Of a stretch of 64,000 nucleotides of DNA, positions 53,594 to 61,886 are shown in pieces. The notes under the pieces are model-generated. The model saw only the letters and a program-made list of their open reading frames with translations. It was not told where the DNA came from and ran no database searches. Position 1 is the stretch's first letter. Every line of letters starts with the position of its first letter. Position numbers and translations under genes: made by a program. The stretch comes from Hymenobacter mucosus (lineage in GTDB: Bacteria; Bacteroidota; Bacteroidia; Cytophagales; Hymenobacteraceae): NCBI RefSeq assembly GCF_900188255.1, contig NZ_FZNS01000003.1, positions 496,001 through 560,000 of the forward strand, written 5' to 3'.

Positions 53594-53623
53594 TTGCCCA
53601 CTGGGGAGGAAGTAGTACTTTTG
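53594..53623 (+). promoter_or_regulatory. Promoter of the structured leader/sRNA
   Basis: TTG (53594-53596), 19-base spacer, TACTTTTG (53616-53623): a well-formed Bacteroidota promoter. Transcription would start near 53630. Confidence 0.65.
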
Positions 53624-53629
53624 CGTCGT

Positions 53630-53780
53630 GCTTCACCTCAACCACCAACACTTGATGGAGGGCGGGACCTTCCACGAAAGCGTCCTTCGAGATGACCAGA
53701 AGGCCCTTTTCTCCGTTGGTTCGTTTGTTTTTTACGGTTTTTGCCCGTTCACCGCTCCGGTTTTCGAAGCGGTTTTTTTA
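53630..53780 (+). ncRNA. Candidate structured RNA with terminator
   Basis: Nested complementary segments give one long helix: ccaac 53645-53649 with gttgg 53715-53719; ggag 53657-53660 with ctcc 53711-53714; ccttc 53668-53672 with gaagg 53699-53703; cgaa 53675-53678 with ttcg 53686-53689. Then a terminator follows: accgct / agcggt at 53751-53773 with inner CG pairs and seven T. It does not match a riboswitch or small RNA class I know. It may be an independent sRNA or an attenuating leader of a lost downstream gene. Confidence 0.45.
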
Positions 53781-53868
53781 TGTTCAGCTAGTTCGGTTGA
53801 CTCGGCAAAATCTAGTGGTGCCCACCCGCACTTTTTTAACTTCCTCTCAGCCCATACTGCTCCCCACC

Positions 53869-53940
53869 ATGACCGATAGTACCACCCTTGCCCAGCAGAT
53901 CACTCGAGACAGGCCTTTTATTACGCACAAGGGAGCCTAG
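53869..53940 (+). other. 23-codon ORF after the structured RNA (possible gene remnant)
   Basis: ATG at 53869 after a T-rich, pyrimidine-rich leader, encoding TDSTTLAQQITRDRPFITHKGA and a stop at 53938. It looks like the natural start of a longer protein that has been cut off. I cannot say which. The following 200 bases up to the pyrD-like promoter show no continuing frame. Confidence 0.25.
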
Positions 53941-54132
53941 TACCAATAAGAATTCAGCCACCAACAGTTTACCGTTGCCCACCCAAAGGCACGGGGTGGC
54001 ATAGGGAGCGGGGTGATATATCAGGGGGATTCTGACGCAAGTCGGTCCGCGAACTGGCCACCCTGTTTTGTAGGTGCTTCATAGATAATACGCTAGCTGC
54101 CCCAGGCCTAGCTCGAAAGTAGCGCACTCATC

Positions 54133-54140
54133 TAATTTTG
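54133..54140 (+). promoter_or_regulatory. -7 box of the pyrD-like operon
   Basis: TAATTTTG, 16 bases before the ATG at 54157, matches TAnnTTTG. A -33 TTG is not seen at standard spacing. It implies that the pyr genes have their own start, separate from the structured RNA. Confidence 0.45.
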
Positions 54141-54156
54141 CTGATTTTCCACTGCT

Positions 54157-55059
54157 ATGGCAAGGGCCGCCAGCGAAATCATAGCTTTTAACCCAATGCA
54201 ACTCGGCAAACTCACCCTTCAGAACCCTGTGTGCCTCGCGGCTGCATCCTGGCAGCTAGATGGAGCGGATTACGAGCGGCTAGGCGCAATTTTCACTCGC
54301 ACCGTAACCATGGAGCCCAAGCCCGGGCTCTACGAAGAAGGTATTTGGCAAGTCGCCGATCAGACTTTGCTTAATGCCACCAATATGCGCACCGAAAGCG
54401 CCGAGATTTTGGTGCAGGAGTACTTACCAAAGCTGCGGCGCTACGGCGTACCGGTGTTTGTGAGCATTACCGCGCCTGGAATTCCGGGCTTTCGCAAGAT
54501 TGCCCGCTTTCTGGCACGCGAAGCTAGCGACCTGATTGCGGGCGTGGAAGTATACATCGCCCAGCCCGACACAGGTAATGGAGAGGAACTGAGCGCCAAG
54601 TTTGTGCGCGAAGCTACCCAAGCCGTGCGCAACGAGCTTGGCCCGGAAGCAGCCGTCATTGTGAAGCTGCCACCGTGGCCAGAGCATATTCGGGGCTTGG
54701 CCCTAGGTGCGCAGCAAGGCGGTGCTACGGCCCTGGCCGCTACGAATTTGTTGAAGGCACTGCACTTACCCGACGATGTTACGGCTACTCCCGTAGCCGG
54801 TGGCTTATCGGGGGAGGCGCTACGACCGGTGGCGTTGCGTTGTGTATGGGAGCTAGCCCACGATGAAAACATAACCCTTCCCTTGATCGGAACAGGCGGG
54901 GTATTTACCGCTAACCATGTCACCGACTACCTGCGCTGTGGCGCTTCGGCCGTGCAAGTGGCCAGCGGCGAATGGCTGGAACCGGGCTTATCGGCCCGAT
55001 TAGCAGCGGAGTGCACGCATCTTCAATCTGAAACTATCTCTTCCGAATGGAAAAGCTAA
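54157..55059 (+). CDS. Dihydroorotate-dehydrogenase-like flavoprotein, active-site Cys missing
   Basis: 300 residues with the class 1 DHODH barrel: LGKLTLQNPVCLAAA, YLPKLRRYGVPVFVSITAP, VIVKLPPWP, GGLSGEALRPVALRCVWEL and IGTGGVFTANHVTDYLRCGASAVQVASG (FMN phosphate site). But the loop that should read N-[LI]-S-C-P-N is Y133-I-A-Q136-P-D138, so the catalytic Cys and both orotate-binding Asn are replaced, and the Lys of the TK motif is Arg48. It may be a diverged paralogue or oxidise another substrate. It overlaps pyrF by 13 bases, so they are translationally coupled. Called pyrD-like rather than pyrD. Confidence 0.75.
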   Translation: MARAASEIIAFNPMQLGKLTLQNPVCLAAASWQLDGADYERLGAIFTRTVTMEPKPGLYEEGIWQVADQTLLNATNMRTESAEILVQEYLPKLRRYGVPVFVSITAPGIPGFRKIARFLAREASDLIAGVEVYIAQPDTGNGEELSAKFVREATQAVRNELGPEAAVIVKLPPWPEHIRGLALGAQQGGATALAATNLLKALHLPDDVTATPVAGGLSGEALRPVALRCVWELAHDENITLPLIGTGGVFTANHVTDYLRCGASAVQVASGEWLEPGLSARLAAECTHLQSETISSEWKS

Positions 55060-55808
55060 CCCAACGCGTTCAGTACGCCAATTCACTGCTCTGCGTCGGG
55101 CTTGACCCCGTAGGCGACGACGCGCAGGTAGCCCACCGTTTGGCGAAAGTCATTGACCAAACCAGTGAGTATGCCGCCGCTTTTAAACCAAACCTGGCCT
55201 TTTTCCTGAGCCGAGAAGACGGCGTGAAGCTGCTGCGCGAGACGGTACAGCGCATTCCCGAAAGTATCCCGGTAATTTTGGACGGTAAATTCGGTGACAT
55301 TGCCAACACAGCCGACCACTACGCCCGCTTCGCCTACGACGTGGTAGGGGCTGATAGCGTGACGGTGAATCCTTATATGGGGGACGATGCCATTGTGCCC
55401 TTTGCCCGTCCCGGTAAGCTGGTATTCGTGCTGGCCAAAACCAGCAATAAGCCTGCCCACTCTCTGCAGGATATGGCCCTGCTTAGCGGTGGTGCCTTGT
55501 CAGATGCCGCTGCCAGTATTACCCGTCAGCTAGACGAGGCACATGGTGGTATTGGCCTAGTAGTAGGTGCTACCAATGCGGAAGCGGTAGCCCGCACGCG
55601 TAGTCTCACTCCGCAACAATGGTTCTTAGTGCCCGGTGTCGGTGCCCAAGGCGGCGACTTGGAAGCAACCATGCGTGCTGGCCTGCGCCCCGACGGCTCC
55701 GGTCTCCTTATTAATACGTCGCGTGCCATTTGGCAAGCGGCTGATGCCGGCGCCGCTGCGCGGGAGCTGATGGAACAGATCAACCAGTTCCGGCCGGTAG
55801 CGGTGTAG
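55047..55808 (+). CDS. pyrF: Orotidine-5'-phosphate decarboxylase
   Basis: 253 residues from ATG 55047, overlapping the previous gene. OMPDC marks: LLCVGLDPVGDD, AAAFKPNLAFFLS, PVILDGKFGDIANTADHYA with the catalytic Asp-x-Lys...Asp array (Lys followed by Phe where many have Arg), VNPYMGDDAIVPF, FVLAKTSN, GLVVGATNAEA, and FLVPGVGAQGGD with phosphate-binding INTSRAIWQ. It belongs to the larger type 2 OMPDC group (about 270 residues). It makes UMP from OMP, the last step of pyrimidine synthesis. Confidence 0.95.
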   Translation: MEKLTQRVQYANSLLCVGLDPVGDDAQVAHRLAKVIDQTSEYAAAFKPNLAFFLSREDGVKLLRETVQRIPESIPVILDGKFGDIANTADHYARFAYDVVGADSVTVNPYMGDDAIVPFARPGKLVFVLAKTSNKPAHSLQDMALLSGGALSDAAASITRQLDEAHGGIGLVVGATNAEAVARTRSLTPQQWFLVPGVGAQGGDLEATMRAGLRPDGSGLLINTSRAIWQAADAGAAARELMEQINQFRPVAV

Positions 55809-55814
55809 CATCAA

Positions 55815-55962
55815 CCGTCATGCTTGAGCTGAGAGCCACTTGTCGAACCCGAAGGTCGCTGTAAGCAAGCATCTCTACTGCTTCGTTGCAGAGGCCTATG
55901 TCAGCTGAGGTAGCGGTAGAACTTCTTCATCACTAGCTTGAGGCGCCACATGCTCAGCATGG
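55815..55962. repeat. Decayed palindromic intergenic element
   Basis: A 148-base sequence with inverted-repeat character: outer ends cgtcatgcttgagc and (opposite strand) catgctgagcatg, and inner arms aagcatctctactgct (55867-55882) against agcggtagaacttctt (55912-55927), 12 of 16 matching. This resembles the catgctgagc...aagcatctctac intergenic repeats I recall from Hymenobacter-like genomes. No second copy is in the window. Confidence 0.4.
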
Positions 55963-55998
55963 TATTTTAGTATCAACGCTTTTTCAACCTTGTATCTA

Positions 55999-56622
55999 GT
56001 GTCCCCTTTGCCCTCTCCCCAAGCTTCCTTCACCTCCGAAAACTTAGAGCAGCAATTGCTGCAGGAAGACGCACTGCTGCGCGGGCACTTCCGCCTTTCT
56101 TCCGGCCTGCATTCTGATACCTACGTGCAATGCGCCCGGTTTCTGCGCCGGCCTGACCTGGCGGCCCCAGCCGCGGCGGAGTTGGCCCGGCAAATTCAGG
56201 AGGCTGGGTTGCAGCCCGATGTGGTGGTAGGCCCGGCTATGGGCGGCGTGGTGATTGGGTATGAGCTAGCCCGGCAACTAGGCGTACCCGGCATCTTCAC
56301 CGAGCGCGACGATACGGGCCAGATGACCCTGCGGCGCGGCTTTACCATTGAGCCCGGCCAGAAAATTGTCATTGCTGAAGACGTGGTGACTACTGGCAAG
56401 AGCACCAATGAAGTAGCCAAGGTGCTGGAGGGGCTGGGCGCAAAAGTTTTGGCCGTGGCAAGTTTAATTGACCGCACAGGTGGGAAAGCTGAGCTAACTT
56501 TTCCGAACTTTGCCCTGCTGCCGGTAACGGCGGCCACCTACGCACCCGATGATTGCCCGCTTTGCCGGGCAGGTATTCCGGTGGTGAAACCCGGCAGTCG
56601 GCCGGAAAAAGCGTTTTCTTAA
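55999..56622 (+). CDS. pyrE: Orotate phosphoribosyltransferase
   Basis: 207 residues if translation starts at GTG 55999; TTG 55990 is the alternative, and no ATG is nearby. Marks: ALLRGHFRLSSGLHSDTYVQCARFLRRPDL (the SG-H-sDtY motif), PDVVVGPAMGGVVIGYELARQL, and the PRPP-binding loop IVIAEDVVTTGKSTNEVAKVLEGLGA. The C-terminal CPLCRAGIPVVKPGSRPEKA contains two cysteines as in the Thermus-like group. It makes OMP from orotate and PRPP, just before PyrF. Confidence 0.93.
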   Translation: MSPLPSPQASFTSENLEQQLLQEDALLRGHFRLSSGLHSDTYVQCARFLRRPDLAAPAAAELARQIQEAGLQPDVVVGPAMGGVVIGYELARQLGVPGIFTERDDTGQMTLRRGFTIEPGQKIVIAEDVVTTGKSTNEVAKVLEGLGAKVLAVASLIDRTGGKAELTFPNFALLPVTAATYAPDDCPLCRAGIPVVKPGSRPEKAFS

Positions 56623-56747
56623 ACCTACTTCGCTGCAACCGGTGGCGGAGCAAGGCATTTTCGGCGTACCCTGCGCGGGTATGCTTCCTCACGCGGGCAC
56701 CTTCGCCTAAGCGTGGGAAACCCGAAAAATAGATAACCATTCTCCTT

Positions 56748-59700
56748 TTGGACTCTACCCAAAGAACCATACAGCTTCTGCTCAAGCCCGGCCAACATGA
56801 TGGCGAGGGCCAACGTGTAGCCGAAGCTGCCCAACGTCACCTAGGCCTCTCTACCGGCCGGGTGCAAAGCACCGCCCTCTACACGGTGCGCTACCCCGTG
56901 AGCGACGAGCAACTGCGCGACTTCGCCACCCACTGCCTCCAGGACCCAGTGTTGAACGACGTGGCCCTCGACGAGTTCCGCCACGGCTCCGAATACAAAA
57001 GCTACATCCTGGTGGCCAAGCTGCCCGGCGTGACTGACGACGAAGGTATATCGGCGCAGAACGCCCTTGGCGACTTCCTGAACCAGCCGCTGGACATCCA
57101 TACCCAGCATATCTTCAGCAAACGGCTCTACTTCCTGGAGCACGAGCTGCCGGAGAGTAGTCTGCGCCGCCTGGCGGAAGACTTGCTCGGCAACAAAATG
57201 ATTAACCGCTTCGAGGTCGGCCCCATAGCCCAGATTCGCGACTATACGCCGCGGCCGGGCGGTGGGGCCGAATCTATTACGAACACGGTGCCGCTGGTTG
57301 GCCTTTCCGACGAGGAACTGTTGAAGCTGTCGAAAGACAATCTCTACGCCCTGAACCTGGAGGAAATGCGCGCCGTGCGCGACCATTACACCAGTATTGC
57401 CGAGGAGCGCCAGGCTGCTGGTCTGCCCCAGGATCCCACGGATTGCGAGCTGGAAATCATAGCCCAGACGTGGTCGGAGCACTGCAAGCACAAGGAGTTT
57501 TCGGCCGTTATCAAGTACAAGGATGCGGACACCGGCGAGGAGTTTGAAGTGGATTCCTTGTTTAAGACCTATATCAAAAACGCTACCTCTGAGGTAGACC
57601 GCCAACTCCGCGCCAACGGCAACGATTGGCTGATTAAAGTGTTCAGCGACAACGCCGGTGCCGTGCGCATCAACCCCGAGTCGTTGTTCGTGTGGAAGGT
57701 GGAAACCCACAATTCGCCCTCTGCCATTGACCCCTACGGCGGAGCTATTACCGGCATCCTGGGCAACAACCGAGACCCGCTGGCTACCGGCATTGGGGGG
57801 GCGCGGCTGCTGTTCAACACCAACGTGCTCTGCTTTGGCAACCCCGAGTTTTCGGGCACTTTGCTGAGCAACCAGCTGCACCCGCGCCGCATTTTTGAAG
57901 GCGTGCGCAAGGGTATTGAAGACGGTGGCAACAAGTCGGGCGTACCGACGGTGAATGGGGCCATTGTGTTCGATGACCGATATGCTGGCAAGCCGCTGGT
58001 GTACTGCGGCACCGGCGCCGTGATGCCCATGCAACTGGCCGGCCTCGATTCGTGGGAGAAGAACATTGACGCCCAGGACCGCATCATCATGGCCGGTGGT
58101 CGGGTGGGCAAAGACGGTATCCACGGCGCCACGTTCTCCTCTATCGAGCTAGACGAAACCTCGCCCGCCACGGCCGTGCAGATTGGCTCTCCGATTACGC
58201 AGAAGCTGGCTATGGACTTCCTGATCCTGGCTACCCGCCGCGGCCTCATTAAGTGCAGCACTGACAACGGCGCGGGTGGCTTGTCTTCTAGCATTGGTGA
58301 GCTAGCTACCATCAGCGGCGGTGCCGTGGTGGAGTTGGAAAAAGTACCGCTGAAGTACCCTGGCCTACGCCCCTGGGAAATCTTTGTGTCGGAGTCGCAG
58401 GAGCGTTTCTCGCTGGCTGTGGAGCCCGCGAAGATGGCTGAGCTAATGGCCCTAGGCCAGGAGATGGAAGTGGAGCTGACTGACATTGGCTACTTCACCT
58501 CGGATGGACGCCTCGACGTGCGCTTTGATGGCGAGTCGGTAGCGCGCATCGACATGCACTTCTTGCACGAAGGCGTACCGCGCAAAGTACTGGAAGCCGA
58601 GTGGAGCCAGCCTACCGCCCAGGAGCCTGCACTACCCGCCGACCTTGACTATACCGACGTGCTGAGCCGCCTATTGGGCTCGCTCAACATCTGCTCCCGC
58701 GAGTCGGTGATTCGGCAGTATGACCATGAGGTGAAGGGCCGCACGATTATCAAGCCGCTCATGGGCGCTACCGGCCAAGCTCCACAGGATGCCGCCGTGG
58801 TGCGCTTCAACTTCGAGAGCTGGGAAGGCGTGGCTGTGAGCAACGGCATTCTGCCACGCTTTGGCGACCTGGACGCCTACCATATGTCGGCCGGGGCGTT
58901 TGACGAGGCTGTGCGCCAGATTGTAGCGGTAGGAGGGAAGCTGCCCAACCTGAGCTACGGCGACGGTAACTTCTGGTCCGTCAACGACAACTTCTGCGTA
59001 CCCGACTCGGTGTACGACCCCGCCACCAACCCCGATGGCAAGCTCAAGCTAGCCAAGCTGGTGCGCATGTGCCAGGCCCTGCGCGATGCTACGGCGGCCT
59101 ACTGCATCCCGCTCACCTCGGGCAAGGACTCGATGAAGAACGACTTCAAGGCTGACGGCGTGAAGATTTCCGTTCCGCCCACGGTCCTGTACTCCATGAC
59201 CGCCAAAATCGAGGACGTCCGTCGCACCATCACCTCCGACTTCAAGCAAGCCGATGACGTGGTGTACCTACTGGGCGAAACCTATGACGAACTGGGCGGC
59301 TCGGAGTTCTACCAGCTCTTCGGCGAGCTAGGCGCCAATGTGCCTAAGGTTCGGTTCGAAGAAGCCAAAGCCCTCTACACCCTGATGGGCGAGGCCAACG
59401 AAAAAGGCCTCATCCAATCTTGCCACGACCTGTCGGATGGTGGCCTAGCCGTTGGCTTGGCCGAAGCCACGTTTGGTCATGGCTTTGGTGCTGATGTAGA
59501 GCTGCCCGCTACTGGCCTAGCCCTGTCGGCGCAGCTGTTCTCGGAGTCGCACTCCCGCTTCGTAGCCACGGTAGCGCCGGAAGATGTGGTGGCTTTCGAG
59601 CAGCACTTCGGAGCCCGTGCTACCCGCCTTGGCGTGGTAACGCAGGACGGCCAACTTACAGTACGCCACGGTGGCCAGACGGTACTTTCGGCCAGCACGG

Positions 59701-59777
59701 CGGCTCTGCGCCACGAGTGGACCAACGGTCCGGTAAACCGCATCATCGGCTTCGGCCAGCACGAAACCGCACAGTAA
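56748..59777 (+). CDS. purL: Phosphoribosylformylglycinamidine synthase, synthetase subunit (PurS-PurL fused, no glutaminase)
   Basis: 1009 residues from TTG 56748; an in-frame stop lies 18 bases upstream and no ATG fits. The N-terminus is PurS-like (TIQLLLKPGQHDGEGQRVAEAAQRHLG). The linker domain has DCELEIIAQTWSEHCKHKEF, and the two synthetase halves have VKVFSDNAGAVRINPE, VETHNSPSAIDPYGGAITG and, later, PLTSGKDSMKNDF and IQSCHDLSDGGLAVGLAEA. It thus has the large-type FGAM synthase layout, but the C-terminal glutamine amidotransferase is a separate gene (purQ) starting 3 bases after the stop. It catalyses step 4 of IMP synthesis. Confidence 0.95.
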   Translation: MDSTQRTIQLLLKPGQHDGEGQRVAEAAQRHLGLSTGRVQSTALYTVRYPVSDEQLRDFATHCLQDPVLNDVALDEFRHGSEYKSYILVAKLPGVTDDEGISAQNALGDFLNQPLDIHTQHIFSKRLYFLEHELPESSLRRLAEDLLGNKMINRFEVGPIAQIRDYTPRPGGGAESITNTVPLVGLSDEELLKLSKDNLYALNLEEMRAVRDHYTSIAEERQAAGLPQDPTDCELEIIAQTWSEHCKHKEFSAVIKYKDADTGEEFEVDSLFKTYIKNATSEVDRQLRANGNDWLIKVFSDNAGAVRINPESLFVWKVETHNSPSAIDPYGGAITGILGNNRDPLATGIGGARLLFNTNVLCFGNPEFSGTLLSNQLHPRRIFEGVRKGIEDGGNKSGVPTVNGAIVFDDRYAGKPLVYCGTGAVMPMQLAGLDSWEKNIDAQDRIIMAGGRVGKDGIHGATFSSIELDETSPATAVQIGSPITQKLAMDFLILATRRGLIKCSTDNGAGGLSSSIGELATISGGAVVELEKVPLKYPGLRPWEIFVSESQERFSLAVEPAKMAELMALGQEMEVELTDIGYFTSDGRLDVRFDGESVARIDMHFLHEGVPRKVLEAEWSQPTAQEPALPADLDYTDVLSRLLGSLNICSRESVIRQYDHEVKGRTIIKPLMGATGQAPQDAAVVRFNFESWEGVAVSNGILPRFGDLDAYHMSAGAFDEAVRQIVAVGGKLPNLSYGDGNFWSVNDNFCVPDSVYDPATNPDGKLKLAKLVRMCQALRDATAAYCIPLTSGKDSMKNDFKADGVKISVPPTVLYSMTAKIEDVRRTITSDFKQADDVVYLLGETYDELGGSEFYQLFGELGANVPKVRFEEAKALYTLMGEANEKGLIQSCHDLSDGGLAVGLAEATFGHGFGADVELPATGLALSAQLFSESHSRFVATVAPEDVVAFEQHFGARATRLGVVTQDGQLTVRHGGQTVLSASTAALRHEWTNGPVNRIIGFGQHETAQ

Positions 59778-59779
59778 GT

Positions 59780-60817
59780 ATGAATGAGAAACCATTGTTT
59801 CCTGATTTGAATTCGCCGCCCAAACCGCAGCGTGACGAAACAGGGCCAGCGCAAACCAACGCCGATGGAACGGTGACGGTGCTTGGTTATAAGAGCATTG
59901 ATGGCGGCCACGAAAGCACTGAGCCCCTAGGCCATTCTACGCAAGGAACTGCTGCCCGGCAGCCGGTGCGTGCCCTCATCCTGACGGGCTTCGGTATCAA
60001 CTGCGAAGAGGAGTTTGCCGCCGCCTACAAGCAGGCTGGTGCCGAACCGACCATCGTGCACCTGAACCAGGTGCTGCACGGCCACGTCAGCATCCACGAC
60101 TACGACATCCTGAACTTCCCGGGGGGCTTTAGCTTCGGCGACGACCTGGGCTCGGGTGTGGTACTGGCCAACAAGCTGCGCTACCGCAAGAACACCGAGG
60201 GCCGCACCTTGCTCGACGATATCAAGCAGTTCATTGCCAACGGCAAGTTCGTGATGGGCATCTGCAACGGCTTCCAGGTATTGGTGAAGCTAGGCCTGCT
60301 CCCCAACCTAAGCGGTAACGTAACGCCCGAAGTAACCCTGACGCATAACGCCTCGGGCCGTTACGAGGACCGGTGGGTGCGCCTGAAAGTCAACCCTAAG
60401 TCGAGCTCGCCCTTCCTGAAAGGCATCGACAGCATGGAAGTGCCCGTGCGCCACGGCGAAGGCCGCTTGATTATCAAGGGCGAAGAGACCTTGGCTGAAA
60501 TCGAAGCCCGCGCCCTGAACTGCCTGGCCTACACTGATTACGACGGCTCGCCGACGGACGTGTACCCGCACAACCCCAACGGCGCCGACCTGAACTGCGC
60601 CGGCCTGACCGACACCACCGGCCAGGTATTCGGGCTGATGCCGCACCCCGAGGCCTTCCTGTCCCTCTATAACCACCCCGACTGGGCCCGACGCAAGCGC
60701 CAGAACCCCGGTCTGAGCGAGGAAGGGGATGGCCTACGCCTGTTCCGCAACATTGTGGAGCATGTGCAGAGCCAAGCTGCCGCCGTTCCTCAGGAAGCCA
60801 GCCAGTTTTCATCCTAG
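59780..60817 (+). CDS. purQ: Phosphoribosylformylglycinamidine synthase, glutaminase subunit
   Basis: 345 residues from ATG 59780. The class I amidotransferase core starts near residue 63: VRALILTGFGINCEEEFAAAY, DILNFPGGFSFGDDLGSG, the nucleophile Cys162 in MGICNGFQVLVKLGLLPN, and the His/Glu in GLMPHPEAF. The first 62 residues are an extra, polar, low-complexity segment (GPAQTNADGTVTVLGYKSIDGGHESTEPLGHSTQG) not present in ordinary PurQ (about 230 residues). The core itself is also longer, like the C-terminal domain of large PurL, so it looks like a split-off domain. Confidence 0.95.
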   Translation: MNEKPLFPDLNSPPKPQRDETGPAQTNADGTVTVLGYKSIDGGHESTEPLGHSTQGTAARQPVRALILTGFGINCEEEFAAAYKQAGAEPTIVHLNQVLHGHVSIHDYDILNFPGGFSFGDDLGSGVVLANKLRYRKNTEGRTLLDDIKQFIANGKFVMGICNGFQVLVKLGLLPNLSGNVTPEVTLTHNASGRYEDRWVRLKVNPKSSSPFLKGIDSMEVPVRHGEGRLIIKGEETLAEIEARALNCLAYTDYDGSPTDVYPHNPNGADLNCAGLTDTTGQVFGLMPHPEAFLSLYNHPDWARRKRQNPGLSEEGDGLRLFRNIVEHVQSQAAAVPQEASQFSS

Positions 60818-60863
60818 ACACCTCCGTATTGCGCTGACCTAGTGCCGGCTGCTAACTCGTCGT

Positions 60864-61796
60864 ATGAACACCCTCAACCACTTCGATACCCCCCAACTCG
60901 AACTCCTGCACCGCGGCAAAGTCCGCGACTCATACCGTGCCCCTTCCGGTGAGCGTCTCATCGTGGTAACCGACCGGCTGTCGGCCTTCGACTCGGTGCT
61001 GGAAACGCCGGTGGCCCACAAAGGGGCAGTGCTGAATGGGCTGGCTGCTTTCTGGTTCGACAAAACCCAGCACATCATCCCGAACCACGTGATTTCGTTG
61101 CTCGACCCGAACGTAACGCTGGCCAAGGAAGCCGAGCCGATTCGGGTGGAGATGGTGGTGCGCAACTACCTCACGGGCTCTATGCTGCGCGGCTACCAGA
61201 ATGGCCAGCGTACCTTCTCGGGCGTGACGGTGCCAGATGGCCTGACCAAGCACCAGAAGTTCCCCGAGCCCATCGTAACGCCGACCACCAAGGAGGAGTC
61301 GGACCGCGAAATCACGCCCGAGAACTTGGTGTCGGAAGGCTGGGTGACGGCGGAGCTGTACGAGCAGATGCGGGTGAAGGCCCTGGAGCTGTTCAACTTT
61401 GCCTCCCAGTGGATGGCGGAGCGCGGCATCATCTTGGTGGACACCAAGTATGAGTTTGGCCTGCTCGATGGGGAGCTGATCCTGATTGACGAAATCCACA
61501 CGCCCGATTCGTCACGGTTTTGGAGCGCGGAGGACTACGCCAAGAACCCCGAGGCCGTGGAGCAGATAGATAAGGAGTACGTGCGCCAGTGGCTGATTGC
61601 CAACAAGCAGGACGGCCAGTACCCCCGCGCCCTCACCCCCGAAGTTTCCGCCGAAGCCACCCGCCGCTACCTCGATATTTACGAGCGTATCACGGGTGCC
61701 CCGCTCCCCGCCGCCACCGAAACCACCACCGGCGGCGACGTACAGGCCCGCCTCATAGGCAACCTGGTGCAGGCTGGTATCATGAAAGATGCCTAA
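60864..61796 (+). CDS. purC: Phosphoribosylaminoimidazole-succinocarboxamide synthase
   Basis: 310 residues. SAICAR synthetase marks: LLHRGKVRDSYRAP, LIVVTDRLSAFDSVLETPVAHKGAVLNGLAAFWF, VEMVVRNYLTGSMLRGY, ILVDTKYEFGL, ILIDEIHTPDSSRFW. It joins aspartate to CAIR using ATP. It starts 46 bases after purQ. The length is like the Bacteroidota/yeast form, longer than the 240-residue E. coli type. Confidence 0.96.
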   Translation: MNTLNHFDTPQLELLHRGKVRDSYRAPSGERLIVVTDRLSAFDSVLETPVAHKGAVLNGLAAFWFDKTQHIIPNHVISLLDPNVTLAKEAEPIRVEMVVRNYLTGSMLRGYQNGQRTFSGVTVPDGLTKHQKFPEPIVTPTTKEESDREITPENLVSEGWVTAELYEQMRVKALELFNFASQWMAERGIILVDTKYEFGLLDGELILIDEIHTPDSSRFWSAEDYAKNPEAVEQIDKEYVRQWLIANKQDGQYPRALTPEVSAEATRRYLDIYERITGAPLPAATETTTGGDVQARLIGNLVQAGIMKDA

Positions 61797-61886
61797 ACTC
61801 GTCGATGATCATGCCCTCGGCAACACCAACCTCACGGTAATACACCCCCGATAACGCTAAGCTGCGGGCACTGTAAGAAAAAGCCA

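Noticed and set aside
53628..53879. 83-codon frame starting LHLNHQH, rich in Phe, considered as a leader peptide
   Set aside because: It runs straight through the terminator, has no run of one regulatory codon, and its bases are better explained by paired RNA segments.
55815..55962. Insertion sequence or attachment site
   Set aside because: No transposase gene, target duplication or integrase nearby; only a palindromic intergenic repeat is supported.
56390..56785. 131-codon minus-strand frame over the pyrE end and the purL leader
   Set aside because: Antisense to pyrE and purL, with Arg/Pro-rich incoherent composition; no supporting start or motif.
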